A stretch of DNA of 64,000 nucleotides from Streptomyces sp. CB09001 (GCF_003369795.1 NZ_CP026730.1:7369001-7433000); one strand, 5' to 3'; positions 43,362-52,074 are shown, numbered from the stretch's first letter. Program-made: numbers and translations. Notes: generated by a model not told the origin, from the letters alone.

Positions 43362-44819
43362 TCACCGCACCGCCGTCACCCCCTGGGCCGCCCGAGGGCC
43401 TCGTCCGGTCCCGGACCCGAGAGCCTCCAGGATCGCCTCGACGCTCTGTTTGGCGTCCCCGAAGAGCATGCTGCTGTTGTCCCGGAAGAAGAGCGGGTTC
43501 TGCACGCCCGCGTAGCCGGAGGCCATCGAGCGCTTGAACACGACGACCTGTTCCGCCTCCCACACCCGCAGCACGGGCATGCCCGCGATCGGACTGGCGG
43601 GGTCGTCGGTCGCCGAGGGATTGACCGTGTCGTTCGCGCCGATGACCAGCACGACCGAGGTGTCCGCGAAGTCGTCGTTGATCTCGTCCATCTCCAGGAC
43701 GATGTCGTACGGCACCTTCGCCTCGGCCAGCAGCACGTTCATGTGCCCGGGCAGCCGACCCGCGACGGGGTGGACGCCGAAGCGCACCTCGACGCCGCGC
43801 TCGCGCAGTCGCCGGGTCAGCTCCGCGACCGGGTGCTGGGCCTGCGCCACGGCCATGCCGTAACCGGGGGTGATCACCACGGACCGCGCCCGCGCGAGCA
43901 GTTCGGCCGCCTCGTGCGCCCGTACCTCACGGTGTTCGCCCTGCTCCTCGGCACCGCCGGGCGGAGCCTCGATGCCGAAGCCGCCCGCGATGACGGAGAG
44001 GAAGGAACGGTTCATCGCCTGGCACATGATGTAGCTCAGATACGCACCCGAGGATCCGACCAGTGCACCGGTGACGATGAGCAGGTTGTTGTCGAGCAGG
44101 AAGCCGGCCGCCGCCGCGGCCCAGCCGGAGTAGCTGTTGAGCATCGAGACGACGACGGGCATGTCGCCGCCGCCGATGGAGGCCACCAGGTGCCAGCCCA
44201 GGGCGAGCGCCAGAACCGTGACCGCCACCATCAGGGGCAGGCCCGGACTGACGGTGAACCAGACGGTCAGCACCGCGAACAGGGCCAGCGCACCCAGATT
44301 GAGGGCGTTCTTGCCGGGAAGCATCAGCGGCCGGGACTTGATCCGCGCGGACAGCTTCAGGTACGCGACCACGGAGCCGGTGAAGGTGACCGCGCCGATG
44401 AAGACGCCGATGAACACCTCGGCGTGGTGGATGCCGACCAGGTCGGCGGCTATCCGGCCCCGCGAGCCGTGCGCCTCGACCTCCAGATAGCTGTTCCAGC
44501 CGACCAGGACGGCCGCGAGACCGACGAAGCTGTGCAGCACCGCGATCAGCTCGGGCATCTGCGTCATCTCCACGCGCCGCGCCCGCCACAGGCCGATCGC
44601 GGCGCCGATCACCATGGCGAGCAGGATCAGCGCGATCGGCCCGGCGGACACGCTCCGCGCCGAGACCACGACGGTGGCCGCCAGGGCGAGGGCCATCCCC
44701 GCGATGCCGTAGACGACGCCGGCGCGCGACGTCCGGTGCTGGGACAGGCCGGCCAGGCTCAGGACGAACAGCAGGGCAGCCACCAGGTCGGCGGCGCGGG
44801 AGGCGGTCATGGACGTCAT
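43362..44819 (-). CDS. pntB: NAD(P) transhydrogenase subunit beta
   Basis: A 485-residue beta subunit of proton-translocating transhydrogenase. About nine N-terminal membrane helices precede the NADP-binding domain III, with VVITPGYGMAVAQAQHPV, RFGVHPVAGRLPGHMNVLLAEA, VVLVIGANDTVNPSA and a KRSMASGYAGVQNPLFF end. Its start overlaps the pntA stop (ATGA). It forms with PntA the membrane enzyme coupling NADH to NADPH formation at the expense of the proton gradient. Confidence 0.96.
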   Translation of the reverse strand: MTSMTASRAADLVAALLFVLSLAGLSQHRTSRAGVVYGIAGMALALAATVVVSARSVSAGPIALILLAMVIGAAIGLWRARRVEMTQMPELIAVLHSFVGLAAVLVGWNSYLEVEAHGSRGRIAADLVGIHHAEVFIGVFIGAVTFTGSVVAYLKLSARIKSRPLMLPGKNALNLGALALFAVLTVWFTVSPGLPLMVAVTVLALALGWHLVASIGGGDMPVVVSMLNSYSGWAAAAAGFLLDNNLLIVTGALVGSSGAYLSYIMCQAMNRSFLSVIAGGFGIEAPPGGAEEQGEHREVRAHEAAELLARARSVVITPGYGMAVAQAQHPVAELTRRLRERGVEVRFGVHPVAGRLPGHMNVLLAEAKVPYDIVLEMDEINDDFADTSVVLVIGANDTVNPSATDDPASPIAGMPVLRVWEAEQVVVFKRSMASGYAGVQNPLFFRDNSSMLFGDAKQSVEAILEALGSGTGRGPRAAQGVTAVR

Positions 44820-46390
44820 CGGGACTCGCCTCTCGAGAACATGGACAGCATGCGACGGGTGACGGCGAAACCGCCGAAGATGTTCACGCTCGTCAGCAGG
44901 ATCGCCACGAAGGACAGCACGGTGACGAGCGTGCTCTCGTGTCCGATCTGCACGAGGGCACCGATCACCACGATCCCCGAGATGGCGTTGGTCACCGACA
45001 TCAGCGGGGTGTGCAGGGAGTGGTGGACCTTGCCGATCACGTAGTAACCGATGACCACCGCCAGTGCGAACACCGTGAAGTTCTGTGCGAGTTGGGCCGG
45101 AGCGAAGGCGACCAGCAGGAAGGTCGCCAGCATGCCGAGGCCGATCGGGCCGAAGCGTCCGGCCGGGGTCGGCCGGCGCGGTTTCCCGCCCACCGGTGCG
45201 TCCGCGGACGCCGCGGCCGGCGCGGTGGCGGGCGGGGCCGCCGACACGGGGACCGGCGGGGGAGGCCAGGTGACCGTGCCCGCACGGACCACGGTCACGG
45301 TCCGCTGCACCACGTCGTCGAAGTCGATGACGATCCGGCCGTCCTTGCCGGGGGTGAGCAGCCGGAGCAGGTTGACCAGATTGGTGCCGAACAGCTGCGA
45401 CGCCTGGGCGGGCAGCCGGGCCGCCAGGTCCGTGTAGCCGATGAGGGTCACACCGTTGGCGGTCACCACGGTCCGGCCCGCGACGGTCCCCTCGACGTTG
45501 CCGCCGTGGGCGGCGGCCATGTCGACGACGACACTGCCGGGCCGCATCGCCGCCACGTCGGCGGCGGTCAGCAGGCGCGGGGCGGGGCGTCCGGGGATCA
45601 GCGCGGTGGTGATGACGACGTCCACGTCACGGGCCTGTTCGTGGTAGAGCCGGGCCGCGGCACGGTCGTAGTCGGCCGACGTCGCCTTCGCGTAGCCGTC
45701 GGCACTCTCCTCCTGGGCGACGTCCACCGCGAGGTACTCGCCGCCCAAGGACCGCACCTGGTCCGCGACTTCGGGCCTGGGGTCGGTGGCGCGGACGATC
45801 GCACCGAGGCTGGAGGCGGCCCCGATGGCGGCGAGCCCCGCGACCCCGGCCCCGGCGACGAGGACCTTGGCCGGCGGCACCTTGCCCGCGGCGGTGACCT
45901 GCCCGGTGAAGAAGCGGCCGAAGACGTGCGCCGCCTCGATCACGGCCCGGTACCCGGCGATGTTCGCCATGGAGCTGAGCACATCCATCGACTGCGCCCG
46001 CGATATGCGCGGCACCGCGTCCAGGGCGAGGGCCGTGACGCCCCGCGCGGAGAGCGCGTCGAGCAGCTCGGGCCGCTGCGCCGGTGCCAGGAGGGCCACC
46101 AGCGTCGTACCTTCGCGCAGTGCGGCGGTCTCGTCGGCGGTCGGCGCGTCGACCTTGAGTACGACGTCCGCGGCCCAGGCCTCGCCGACGCTCGCCCCCG
46201 CCTCGGCGTAGGCCTCGTCGCCGAAGCCGGAGGCCGCGCCGGCTCCGGACTCGACGACGACCTCGTAACCGAGGCCGAGCAGCAGGCGAACCGTCGAAGG
46301 CGTCGCGGCGACGCGCGTCTCCCCGGGCAAGGACTCGGCGACGACGCCGACGCGCCGAGGCGGGTGGTGAGCGGGTTGGTGTCCAGTCAT
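44816..46390 (-). CDS. pntA: NAD(P) transhydrogenase subunit alpha (single-chain form)
   Basis: A 524-residue alpha subunit. The NAD-binding domain I (GVVAESLPGETRVAATPSTV, VLVAGAGVAGLAAIGAASSLGA) is fused through a Pro/Ala-rich linker to the membrane helices (LATFLLVAFAPAQLAQNF, VIGYYVIGKVHHSLHTPLMSVTNAISG). Thus pntA is not split into pntAA/pntAB as in many actinobacteria. The ATG at 46390 begins the family sequence. It is co-transcribed with pntB. Confidence 0.95.
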   Translation of the reverse strand: MTGHQPAHHPPRRVGVVAESLPGETRVAATPSTVRLLLGLGYEVVVESGAGAASGFGDEAYAEAGASVGEAWAADVVLKVDAPTADETAALREGTTLVALLAPAQRPELLDALSARGVTALALDAVPRISRAQSMDVLSSMANIAGYRAVIEAAHVFGRFFTGQVTAAGKVPPAKVLVAGAGVAGLAAIGAASSLGAIVRATDPRPEVADQVRSLGGEYLAVDVAQEESADGYAKATSADYDRAAARLYHEQARDVDVVITTALIPGRPAPRLLTAADVAAMRPGSVVVDMAAAHGGNVEGTVAGRTVVTANGVTLIGYTDLAARLPAQASQLFGTNLVNLLRLLTPGKDGRIVIDFDDVVQRTVTVVRAGTVTWPPPPVPVSAAPPATAPAAASADAPVGGKPRRPTPAGRFGPIGLGMLATFLLVAFAPAQLAQNFTVFALAVVIGYYVIGKVHHSLHTPLMSVTNAISGIVVIGALVQIGHESTLVTVLSFVAILLTSVNIFGGFAVTRRMLSMFSRGESR

Positions 46391-46485
46391 GTCCAGTCTC
46401 TCGTGGAAGCGTTGTTGACCGGTTCCGTACCCACGGGAGGGCGACGCGGCACCGAGGGACGGCCGCCGTTCTTGGACGTGGCCGG

Positions 46486-46860
46486 TCAGGGACCGGTGCG
46501 GCCGAGCACCTCCGCGACGAGCCGGCGGGCGTACGCTGCGTCGAGCCCGTCCGGGCGGAAGAGGATGCGGTACATCAGGGGGGCGACGACGCGGTCCATG
46601 ACCGTCTCGACGTCGGGCGCGGCGTCCCCGCGTCCGGCCGCGCGGGTGAGGACGACGCCGAGCTGGTCGGCGGCGTAGGCGGAGCACCGGCCGGCGTTGC
46701 CGCCGTCCGGGTCGCCGAGCAGCGCGTCGCGGATGTAGGCGCGGCCGGTGGGGGAGGCCATCTCGTCGAGGAACTGCTCGGCCCACGCCGTCAGGTCGGA
46801 GCCCAGCGCGCCGTGGTCCTCGGGGGCGGTGTCGGGCCGGAGACGAAGGATCCGCTCCCG
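46486..46860 (-). pseudogene. 3' remnant of a third tetR-type gene (TetR_C_11 domain)
   Basis: About 124 codons resemble the C-terminal ligand-binding domain of TetR_C_11 regulators: DLTAWAEQFLDEMASPTGRAYIRDALLG, the RAAGRGDAAPDVETVMDRVVAPLMYRILF stretch and the end LVAEVLGRTGP. The HTH that should precede it is absent, and no in-frame start with ribosome site is seen. The frame reaches about 34 bp from the divergent MBL gene. The deletion removed the tetR 5' half and presumably the shared promoter, though the MBL ribosome site is intact. Confidence 0.6.
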
Positions 46861-46893
46861 GATCCACCGCCCGCCACCCGGAGGAAACCGATC

Positions 46894-47829
46894 ATGAGCA
46901 CCGCACCGGCCACCCACCGGACCGCCGTCCCTTCCTGGACCGTGGGCGACGTCCTCGTGCACCGCGTCGACGAGGTGCCCCTGCCGGCCGCCACCGGAGC
47001 GTGGCTGCTGCCCGCCGCCACACCGGACCTCGTCGCCGGGCAGCACTGGCTGCGTCCCCATTTCGCCGATCACGAGGGCACCCTGCGCATCGACAGCCAC
47101 AGCTTCGCGTTCACCGTCGGCGGGCTGCGGGTGCTGGTGGACACCGGCATCGGCAACGGCAAGGAGCGGGCCAACCCCGCCTGGCACGACCTGCGCACCG
47201 ACTTCCTCCGGCGTCTGACCGCCGCCGGGTTCCCCCCGGACTCCGTCGACCTGGTGATCCTCACCCACCTGCACGCCGACCACGTCGGCTGGAACACGCG
47301 TGCGGTGAACGGGGAGTGGGTGCCCACCTTCCGCAACGCCCGCTACCTGACCTCGCGCACCGAGCGTGAGTTCTGGGCCGGGTACGACATGGAGGAGGCG
47401 CGCCGCCAGATGTTCCGCGACTCCGTGATCCCGGTGGAGGAGGCGGGACTGCTCGACCTCGTCGACGTCCCCGCCGAAGGGGTGGAGGCGGTCCCGGGGC
47501 TCCGTCTGATCCCCACCCCGGGGCACACGCCCGGCCACCTCGCCGTCGAGCTGACCAGCCGCGGCCAGAAGGCTCTGGTCACCGGCGACTGCGTCCACCA
47601 CCCCGTCCAGTTCGCCCACCCCGCCGTCGGGGCCTGCGTCGACATCGACCCGCAACGGTCCGAGGCGACCCGCCGCGAGCTGCTCGGCTCACTCGCCGGA
47701 ACGGACACCCTCGTCCTGGGCACCCGCTTCGCGCCGCCCACCGCGGGCCGCGTCGTCGTCCACGAGGACGCCTACCGGCTCGCACCCGTCCCCGCCCGGG
47801 ATTCCCGTGCTGCCCGCAACCTGCGGTGA
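46894..47829 (+). CDS. MBL-fold metallohydrolase
   Basis: A 311-residue metallo-beta-lactamase-fold hydrolase. The metal-binding HLHADHVGW, the TPGHTPGHLAVE His motif and the VTGDCVHHP Asp site are all present. N-terminal residues include HRVDEVPLP and VLVDTGIGNG. The AIDB/AttM-like lactonase group has this layout, but substrate specificity is unclear. The ATG at 46894 follows GGAGGAAAC. It faces a beheaded tetR, so its original regulator is lost. Confidence 0.9.
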   Translation: MSTAPATHRTAVPSWTVGDVLVHRVDEVPLPAATGAWLLPAATPDLVAGQHWLRPHFADHEGTLRIDSHSFAFTVGGLRVLVDTGIGNGKERANPAWHDLRTDFLRRLTAAGFPPDSVDLVILTHLHADHVGWNTRAVNGEWVPTFRNARYLTSRTEREFWAGYDMEEARRQMFRDSVIPVEEAGLLDLVDVPAEGVEAVPGLRLIPTPGHTPGHLAVELTSRGQKALVTGDCVHHPVQFAHPAVGACVDIDPQRSEATRRELLGSLAGTDTLVLGTRFAPPTAGRVVVHEDAYRLAPVPARDSRAARNLR

Positions 47830-47842
47830 GCAGGCGTGGACG

Positions 47843-48538
47843 TCAACTCCCCGGTGGCCGCGCGAGTCTGACGGCCACGGCGTCGAGGACCCAGTCCAGG
47901 CCGGTCGCGAAGGACTCCTCGGCATCCACATGCGTGCCGTCGTGCACGGCCCTGGCCAGCGCCGGGTAGCGGCCCGTGGCCAGCGTCCGCGTCAGGTGCG
48001 GGCCGTGGGCGCGCTGCCACTCGGGCTTGGACAGGCCCGTGGTGCGCTCCGCCCGCAGGTCCGCGATCTCGCGCCGGATGGCTCCGGTGAAGTAGGAGCT
48101 GACCGTCTCCACCGCGCGCATCACGGTGTCGACGTCGGCGAGGCCGTCGAGCGCGGCCAGCGTCTCCTCGGCCACGGCGAGACCGTTGGGCCCCAGGGCC
48201 GGGCGGCCGCCGAGGAGGTCGGCCAGCCACGGGTGCCGCAGAGCGGCCTGCCGGGTGCGCTGGGCGAGGACGCGCAGCGCCTCCCGCCAGTCACCGGCGC
48301 GTTCCTCGGGGAGGATCTCGGCATACACCGCGTCCACCATGAGGTCGAACAGCTCGTCCTTGGTGGCGATGAATCCGTACAGCCGCATCGGCCCGGCGTC
48401 CAGCCGGGCCGCCACCTTGCGCACGGACACCGCCGCCAGGCCACCCTCGTCGGCGAGCGCGACCGCGGCGTCGACGATCCGCTCGCGGTCGAGCGGCACG
48501 GGGCGATGCGGCGGCTCCGGCCGGTCCCAGACAGTCAT
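47843..48538 (-). CDS. TetR-family regulator (TetR_C_1 type)
   Basis: A 231-residue TetR regulator. The HTH reads IVDAAVALADEGGLAAVSVRKVAARLDAGPMRLYGFI and the C-terminal part ESFATGLDWVLDAVA is like the tetracycline-repressor C domain. It is divergent from a TetX-like flavin monooxygenase with a 53-bp gap holding a CGATAC/GTATCG dyad. By analogy with TetR/TetA and TetX-type systems it probably represses the monooxygenase until an inducer binds. Confidence 0.9.
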   Translation of the reverse strand: MTVWDRPEPPHRPVPLDRERIVDAAVALADEGGLAAVSVRKVAARLDAGPMRLYGFIATKDELFDLMVDAVYAEILPEERAGDWREALRVLAQRTRQAALRHPWLADLLGGRPALGPNGLAVAEETLAALDGLADVDTVMRAVETVSSYFTGAIRREIADLRAERTTGLSKPEWQRAHGPHLTRTLATGRYPALARAVHDGTHVDAEESFATGLDWVLDAVAVRLARPPGS

Positions 48539-48553
48539 GCGCCCACCGTACTG

Positions 48554-48589
48554 TTGCGATACGCCGTAGACGGAAAATACACTGTATCG
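48554..48589 (+). promoter_or_regulatory. Promoter and dyad between tetR and TetX-like gene
   Basis: TTGCGA (48554-48559) and TACACT (48578-48583) are 18 bp apart. CGATAC (48557-48562) and GTATCG (48584-48589) are inverted copies flanking the promoter core. The predicted transcription start falls about at the ATG (48592), and no ribosome site precedes it, so the mRNA is probably leaderless. Confidence 0.55.
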
Positions 48590-48591
48590 AC

Positions 48592-49713
48592 ATGAGACAA
48601 CGTATCGCGGTGATCGGCGGCGGTCCCGCAGGACTTGCCTTCGCCCGTGTCATGCACCGCCACGACCGCCTCGTCGCCGTCCTCGAACGCGACCCCGGCC
48701 CGGACGCCCGCCCCTCGGGCGGCACCCTGGACCTGCACGAAGGGCTGGGCCGGCTCGCCCTGGACAAGGCGGGACTGCTGGCGGAGTTCCAGGCGCTGTC
48801 CCGCCCCGAGGGCCAGGCCATGCGCATCCTGGACACGGACGGGACCGTGCTGCGCGACTGGCGACCGGATCCGGCGGACCGGGCCAATCCCGAGATCGAC
48901 CGCGGGCAACTCCGTGACCTGCTGCTCGGCCCCCTCGATGTCCGGTGGGGCCAGGGCGTGATGAAGGTGGTGCCGGGGACCCGGGACGGTGTACTGGTCC
49001 ACTTCGAGGACGGGCGGCGGGAAGCGTTCGACCTGGTGGTCGGCGCGGACGGCGCCTGGTCCCGCACCCGCCCGGCGGTCTCCCCGGTGACGCCGCACTA
49101 CACCGGCGTCACCTCGGTCGAGACCTCACTGGACGACGTGGACACCCGCCACCCCGACCTCGCCGCGCTGGTCGGCGACGGCTCGGTGGCCGTGTACGGC
49201 GTGAACCGGGCCCTCGTCGCCCAGCGCAACAGCGGCGGCCACGTCAAGGTGCACGCCCAGTTCCGTGCGCCACTGGACTGGCACGCGCACCTTGACCTCG
49301 GGGACGCGGAGGCCGTGCGGTCGCGTCTCCTGACGCTGTTCGACGGCTGGACCGCTCCCGTCCTCGACCTCCTCCGCCACGGCACCGCGTTCGTCCACCG
49401 GCCCCTGCACGTCCTGCCCGTGTCCCACACCTGGACCCACGTCCCCGGAGTCACCCTCCTGGGCGACGCCGCCCACCTGATGCCTCCCCTGGGGGCGGGC
49501 GCCAACCTCGCGCTGCTGGAGGGCGCGGAACTCGCCGAGTCCCTCGCCGACGGCCCCGTGGATCCGGACGGGGCCGTCCGCGCCTTCGAGGAACGGATGT
49601 GGGCACGGGCCGGACGCTGGGCGAAGATCACGGCGGCCGGTCTGGAGCGCCTGGTGAGCCCGGACCCCGCCGCGGCCCTCGCCGTCTTCGACCAGGTGCA
49701 GCCGTCCCGCTGA
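48592..49713 (+). CDS. FAD-dependent monooxygenase (TetX-like)
   Basis: A 373-residue class A flavin monooxygenase. The FAD GxGxxG motif is IAVIGGGPAGLAFA (residues 4-17). SGGTLDLHEG is the substrate/FAD segment typical of TetX relatives, and LLGDAAHLMPPLGAGANLALLEGAELAE near residue 290 is the second FAD site. It may hydroxylate an aromatic antibiotic or metabolite, but tetracycline inactivation cannot be claimed from sequence. It is regulated by the divergent TetR and probably read from a leaderless transcript. Confidence 0.88.
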   Translation: MRQRIAVIGGGPAGLAFARVMHRHDRLVAVLERDPGPDARPSGGTLDLHEGLGRLALDKAGLLAEFQALSRPEGQAMRILDTDGTVLRDWRPDPADRANPEIDRGQLRDLLLGPLDVRWGQGVMKVVPGTRDGVLVHFEDGRREAFDLVVGADGAWSRTRPAVSPVTPHYTGVTSVETSLDDVDTRHPDLAALVGDGSVAVYGVNRALVAQRNSGGHVKVHAQFRAPLDWHAHLDLGDAEAVRSRLLTLFDGWTAPVLDLLRHGTAFVHRPLHVLPVSHTWTHVPGVTLLGDAAHLMPPLGAGANLALLEGAELAESLADGPVDPDGAVRAFEERMWARAGRWAKITAAGLERLVSPDPAAALAVFDQVQPSR

Positions 49714-49743
49714 GCGGCCGCCCCGTCGGCCGCCGGGGCCGGG

Positions 49744-51222
49744 TCAGCCGACGGGCTCGCCGAACCAGCGGGAGAGGTGCTCGTCCAGGTCCCGCTGGTC
49801 GTCGCCGATCCAGGCGACGTGGCCGTCCGGGCGCAGCAGGACGCACGGTACGTCCAGCTCCGCGGTGGGGTCCGCGAGCCGATCGACCCGGCCCGCCCAG
49901 CCGCCGACGGTCAGGCGTTCGGTGCGGTCCAGCAGCAGGCCGCGTCCGCGACGCAGCAGACCGTAGAGGTTGCCCTGCCCGACGCCGATGTCCCGCATCC
50001 GGCGGCCGAGCAGGTCGGGGCCCGCACCGAAGTCGTAGCGGATGCCGGTCGCGGTGACCTTCTCGATGAGCCGGCGGTTCACGTCGTCGATGTCCATCAG
50101 TTCGGTGAGCAGCCGGCGCACGGCCCGCGCGCCCGGTTCGGTGGAGTGCAGTTCCATCTGGGCACGGGTGTTGTCCAGCACGTCCTCGGCGACCGGACGG
50201 CGCTCGGCCTGGTAGGTGTCCAGCAGTGTGTCCGGCGCCCAGCCGCGGATCCGCGCGGCCAGCTTCCAGCCGAGATTGAACGCGTCCTGAAGGCCCAGGT
50301 TGAGCCCCTGCCCGCCGGTGGGCGGATGGATGTGTGCCGCGTCGCCGGCCAGCAGCACCCGCCCGACCCGGTAGCGCTCGGCCAGCCGGGTGGCATCCCC
50401 GAAGCTGGACAGCCAGCGCGGGGAGTGCACCCCGAAGTCGGTTCCGGCGACGGCGCGCAACTGCCGCCGGAAGTCCTCCAGAGTGGGCGGTTGCGCGCGG
50501 TCACCGACTCCCGCGCCGGGGACCACGACGCTGTAGACCCCCGCACCGAAGGGCCGCAGCCAGAATCGCTGCTGGGTGTCGCGGACGCGCGCCACCCCGG
50601 CGGAGACCTCCTCCGGGGGCGCCCCCACTTCCATCTCGCCCATCAGCGTCTCGTTCCGCGAGGGCTCGCCGGGAAAGGGGACGCCCAGCAGTTTGCGCAC
50701 CGTGCTGCGGCCGCCGTCGCAGCCGACGAGGTAGCGCGAACGCAGCCGTTGCCCGTCGGCCAACTCCACGGTCACCCCCTCGGCATCCTGCTCGAAACCG
50801 GCGACCGCGCCCCCGTGCAGGACTCGCGCGCCCAGGTCGACCGCGTGTTCCTCGAGGAGCCGGACGACGACCGGCTGCGGGATGCCCAGCAGATAGGCGT
50901 ACTCGGAATCCAGGTCCTTGGGCGCGGGTTTGGGGATGGCGGCGAAGACTCCGCCGACCGGGCGCCGCCTGCCGTGGCTCAGGAGGCGGTCCAGCAGTCC
51001 GCGCATGGCCATCAGCTCGAGGCTGCGCATGTGCAGAGCGACGATACGGACGAACGACGCGGGCTCGGTCTCCTTCTCGAGAACGAGTACCCGCACATCG
51101 TGCAGCCGCAGCTCGGCGGCCAGCATCGCGCCGGTCGGCCCGCATCCGGCGACGATCACGTCGAAGTCGTGGTCGGCCGTGTCCTCGGACGACGGCTCGG
51201 TGGTGAACTGCCCAGATTTCAT
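49744..51222 (-). CDS. Rifamycin monooxygenase-like FAD enzyme (Rox-like)
   Basis: A 492-residue class A flavin monooxygenase very like the Streptomyces rifampicin monooxygenase Rox as I recall it. FDVIVAGCGPTGAMLAAELR, LLGIPQPVVVRLLEEH, VGCDGGRSTVRKLLG, DFGVHSPRWLSSFGDATRLAERY and GDAAHIHPPTGGQGLNLGLQDAF agree block by block. Rox hydroxylates and linearises rifamycins. The N-terminus is about 20 residues longer and hydrophilic. The ATG at 51222 follows GAAAGG. A 17-residue leader ORF and two competing hairpins lie upstream; no rifamycin-associated element was recognised. Confidence 0.82.
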   Translation of the reverse strand: MKSGQFTTEPSSEDTADHDFDVIVAGCGPTGAMLAAELRLHDVRVLVLEKETEPASFVRIVALHMRSLELMAMRGLLDRLLSHGRRRPVGGVFAAIPKPAPKDLDSEYAYLLGIPQPVVVRLLEEHAVDLGARVLHGGAVAGFEQDAEGVTVELADGQRLRSRYLVGCDGGRSTVRKLLGVPFPGEPSRNETLMGEMEVGAPPEEVSAGVARVRDTQQRFWLRPFGAGVYSVVVPGAGVGDRAQPPTLEDFRRQLRAVAGTDFGVHSPRWLSSFGDATRLAERYRVGRVLLAGDAAHIHPPTGGQGLNLGLQDAFNLGWKLAARIRGWAPDTLLDTYQAERRPVAEDVLDNTRAQMELHSTEPGARAVRRLLTELMDIDDVNRRLIEKVTATGIRYDFGAGPDLLGRRMRDIGVGQGNLYGLLRRGRGLLLDRTERLTVGGWAGRVDRLADPTAELDVPCVLLRPDGHVAWIGDDQRDLDEHLSRWFGEPVG

Positions 51223-51237
51223 GGGGTGTTGCCTTTC

Positions 51238-51289
51238 GGGAGTGCCTTGTGGTCGAGGCGCTCCCGGCGACACCTGTGTCAGTCGCCGG
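51238..51289 (-). promoter_or_regulatory. Candidate attenuator: mutually exclusive hairpins upstream of the Rox-like gene
   Basis: In the minus-strand RNA, stem 1 pairs CCGGCGAC (51289-51282, inside the leader ORF) with GTCGCCGG (51271-51264), and its loop contains the leader stop codon. Stem 2 pairs GGGAGCGCC (51265-51257) with GGCACTCCC (51246-51238), ending directly before the GAAAGG ribosome site. The two stems share 51264-51265, so complete formation of one excludes the other. Confidence 0.5.
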
Positions 51290-51332
51290 CCATGACGGGA
51301 AGGGGGAGCACCCACGTCGATACAGCGTTCAT
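51279..51332 (-). CDS. 17-residue leader peptide upstream of the Rox-like gene
   Basis: An ATG at 51332 is preceded by AGGAGGTGA at ideal spacing and opens a 17-codon frame (M-N-A-V-S-T-W-V-L-P-L-P-V-M-A-G-D) ending at TGA 51281-51279. The gap to the Rox-like start is 56 nt and contains the competing hairpins. A strong ribosome site on so short a frame argues that it is translated. It may control the downstream gene by ribosome-position-dependent folding. Confidence 0.55.
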   Translation of the reverse strand: MNAVSTWVLPLPVMAGD

Positions 51333-51492
51333 GGGTCTCACCTCCTCGGGCGGTGTCACGGTCGGGTGCAGGTTACAAGTGCGGCGCTCGGCCCGTCCAA
51401 TCCCTTTGGACGAGTCCGACGACTTTCGGGCCCCGCAGCGGTCGTATCCGGTAGGCAGACCTGGCAGACCCACCGCAGGGAGGAACGGACCG

Positions 51493-52074
51493 ATGGCACG
51501 TCTCATGGTCGACTTCATCATCTCGCTCGACGGATACGCGGCCGCGGACGGCTGGCCCGGATTCTGGGGCATGGAGGGCCCCGAATACCTGGCCTGGCTC
51601 GACGGGGACGACGAGAAGCAGCACACGAGCCTCATGGGGGCCACGACGTACCGGCTGATGTCCGGCTTCGCCCGCGAGATGCCCGACGACCCCGGCTTCC
51701 AGGGGATCACCGCGATGCCCAAGGTGGTGTTCTCCTCCACCCTCCGGACCCCGCTGTCCTGGGACAACACGGAACTGGTCCAGGGGGACCCGGTCCCGGC
51801 CGTGCGGGACATGAAACGGCACGGGACGCGGCCCCTGCGCACCCTGGGAAGCCTCACCCTGTGCCGCTCGCTGCTCCGGGCAGGTCTGGTCGACCGCTTC
51901 CGCGTGGTCGTCTTCCCGGTCATCACCGGCGCGACCGGCCGGGAAAGGATCTTCGACCAGTACCCGGACGTCACCCTCGACCTCGTCCAGAGCCACACCT
52001 TCGACGGCCGGCTCCAACTGCTGGAGTACGTACCCACGGTCCTGGACGGACCGCCCGCGGCCGACCAGAAGTAG
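51493..52074 (+). CDS. Dihydrofolate reductase-like protein (RibD C-terminal domain)
   Basis: A 193-residue RibD_C/DHFR-fold reductase. LMVDFIISLDGYAAADGWPGFW, LMGATTYRLMSGFA, KVVFSSTLRTPLSWDNTELV and VVVFPVITGATGRERIF are characteristic of the actinobacterial DHFR-like family. It is too short to be bifunctional RibD. The ATG at 51493 follows an AGGAAC-type site. Native substrate is unknown. Confidence 0.9.
   Translation: MARLMVDFIISLDGYAAADGWPGFWGMEGPEYLAWLDGDDEKQHTSLMGATTYRLMSGFAREMPDDPGFQGITAMPKVVFSSTLRTPLSWDNTELVQGDPVPAVRDMKRHGTRPLRTLGSLTLCRSLLRAGLVDRFRVVVFPVITGATGRERIFDQYPDVTLDLVQSHTFDGRLQLLEYVPTVLDGPPAADQK

Noticed and set aside
51223..51420. Rifamycin-associated element upstream of the Rox-like gene
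   Set aside because: No inverted repeat resembling the RAE was recognised by eye; only the leader ORF and hairpins were found.
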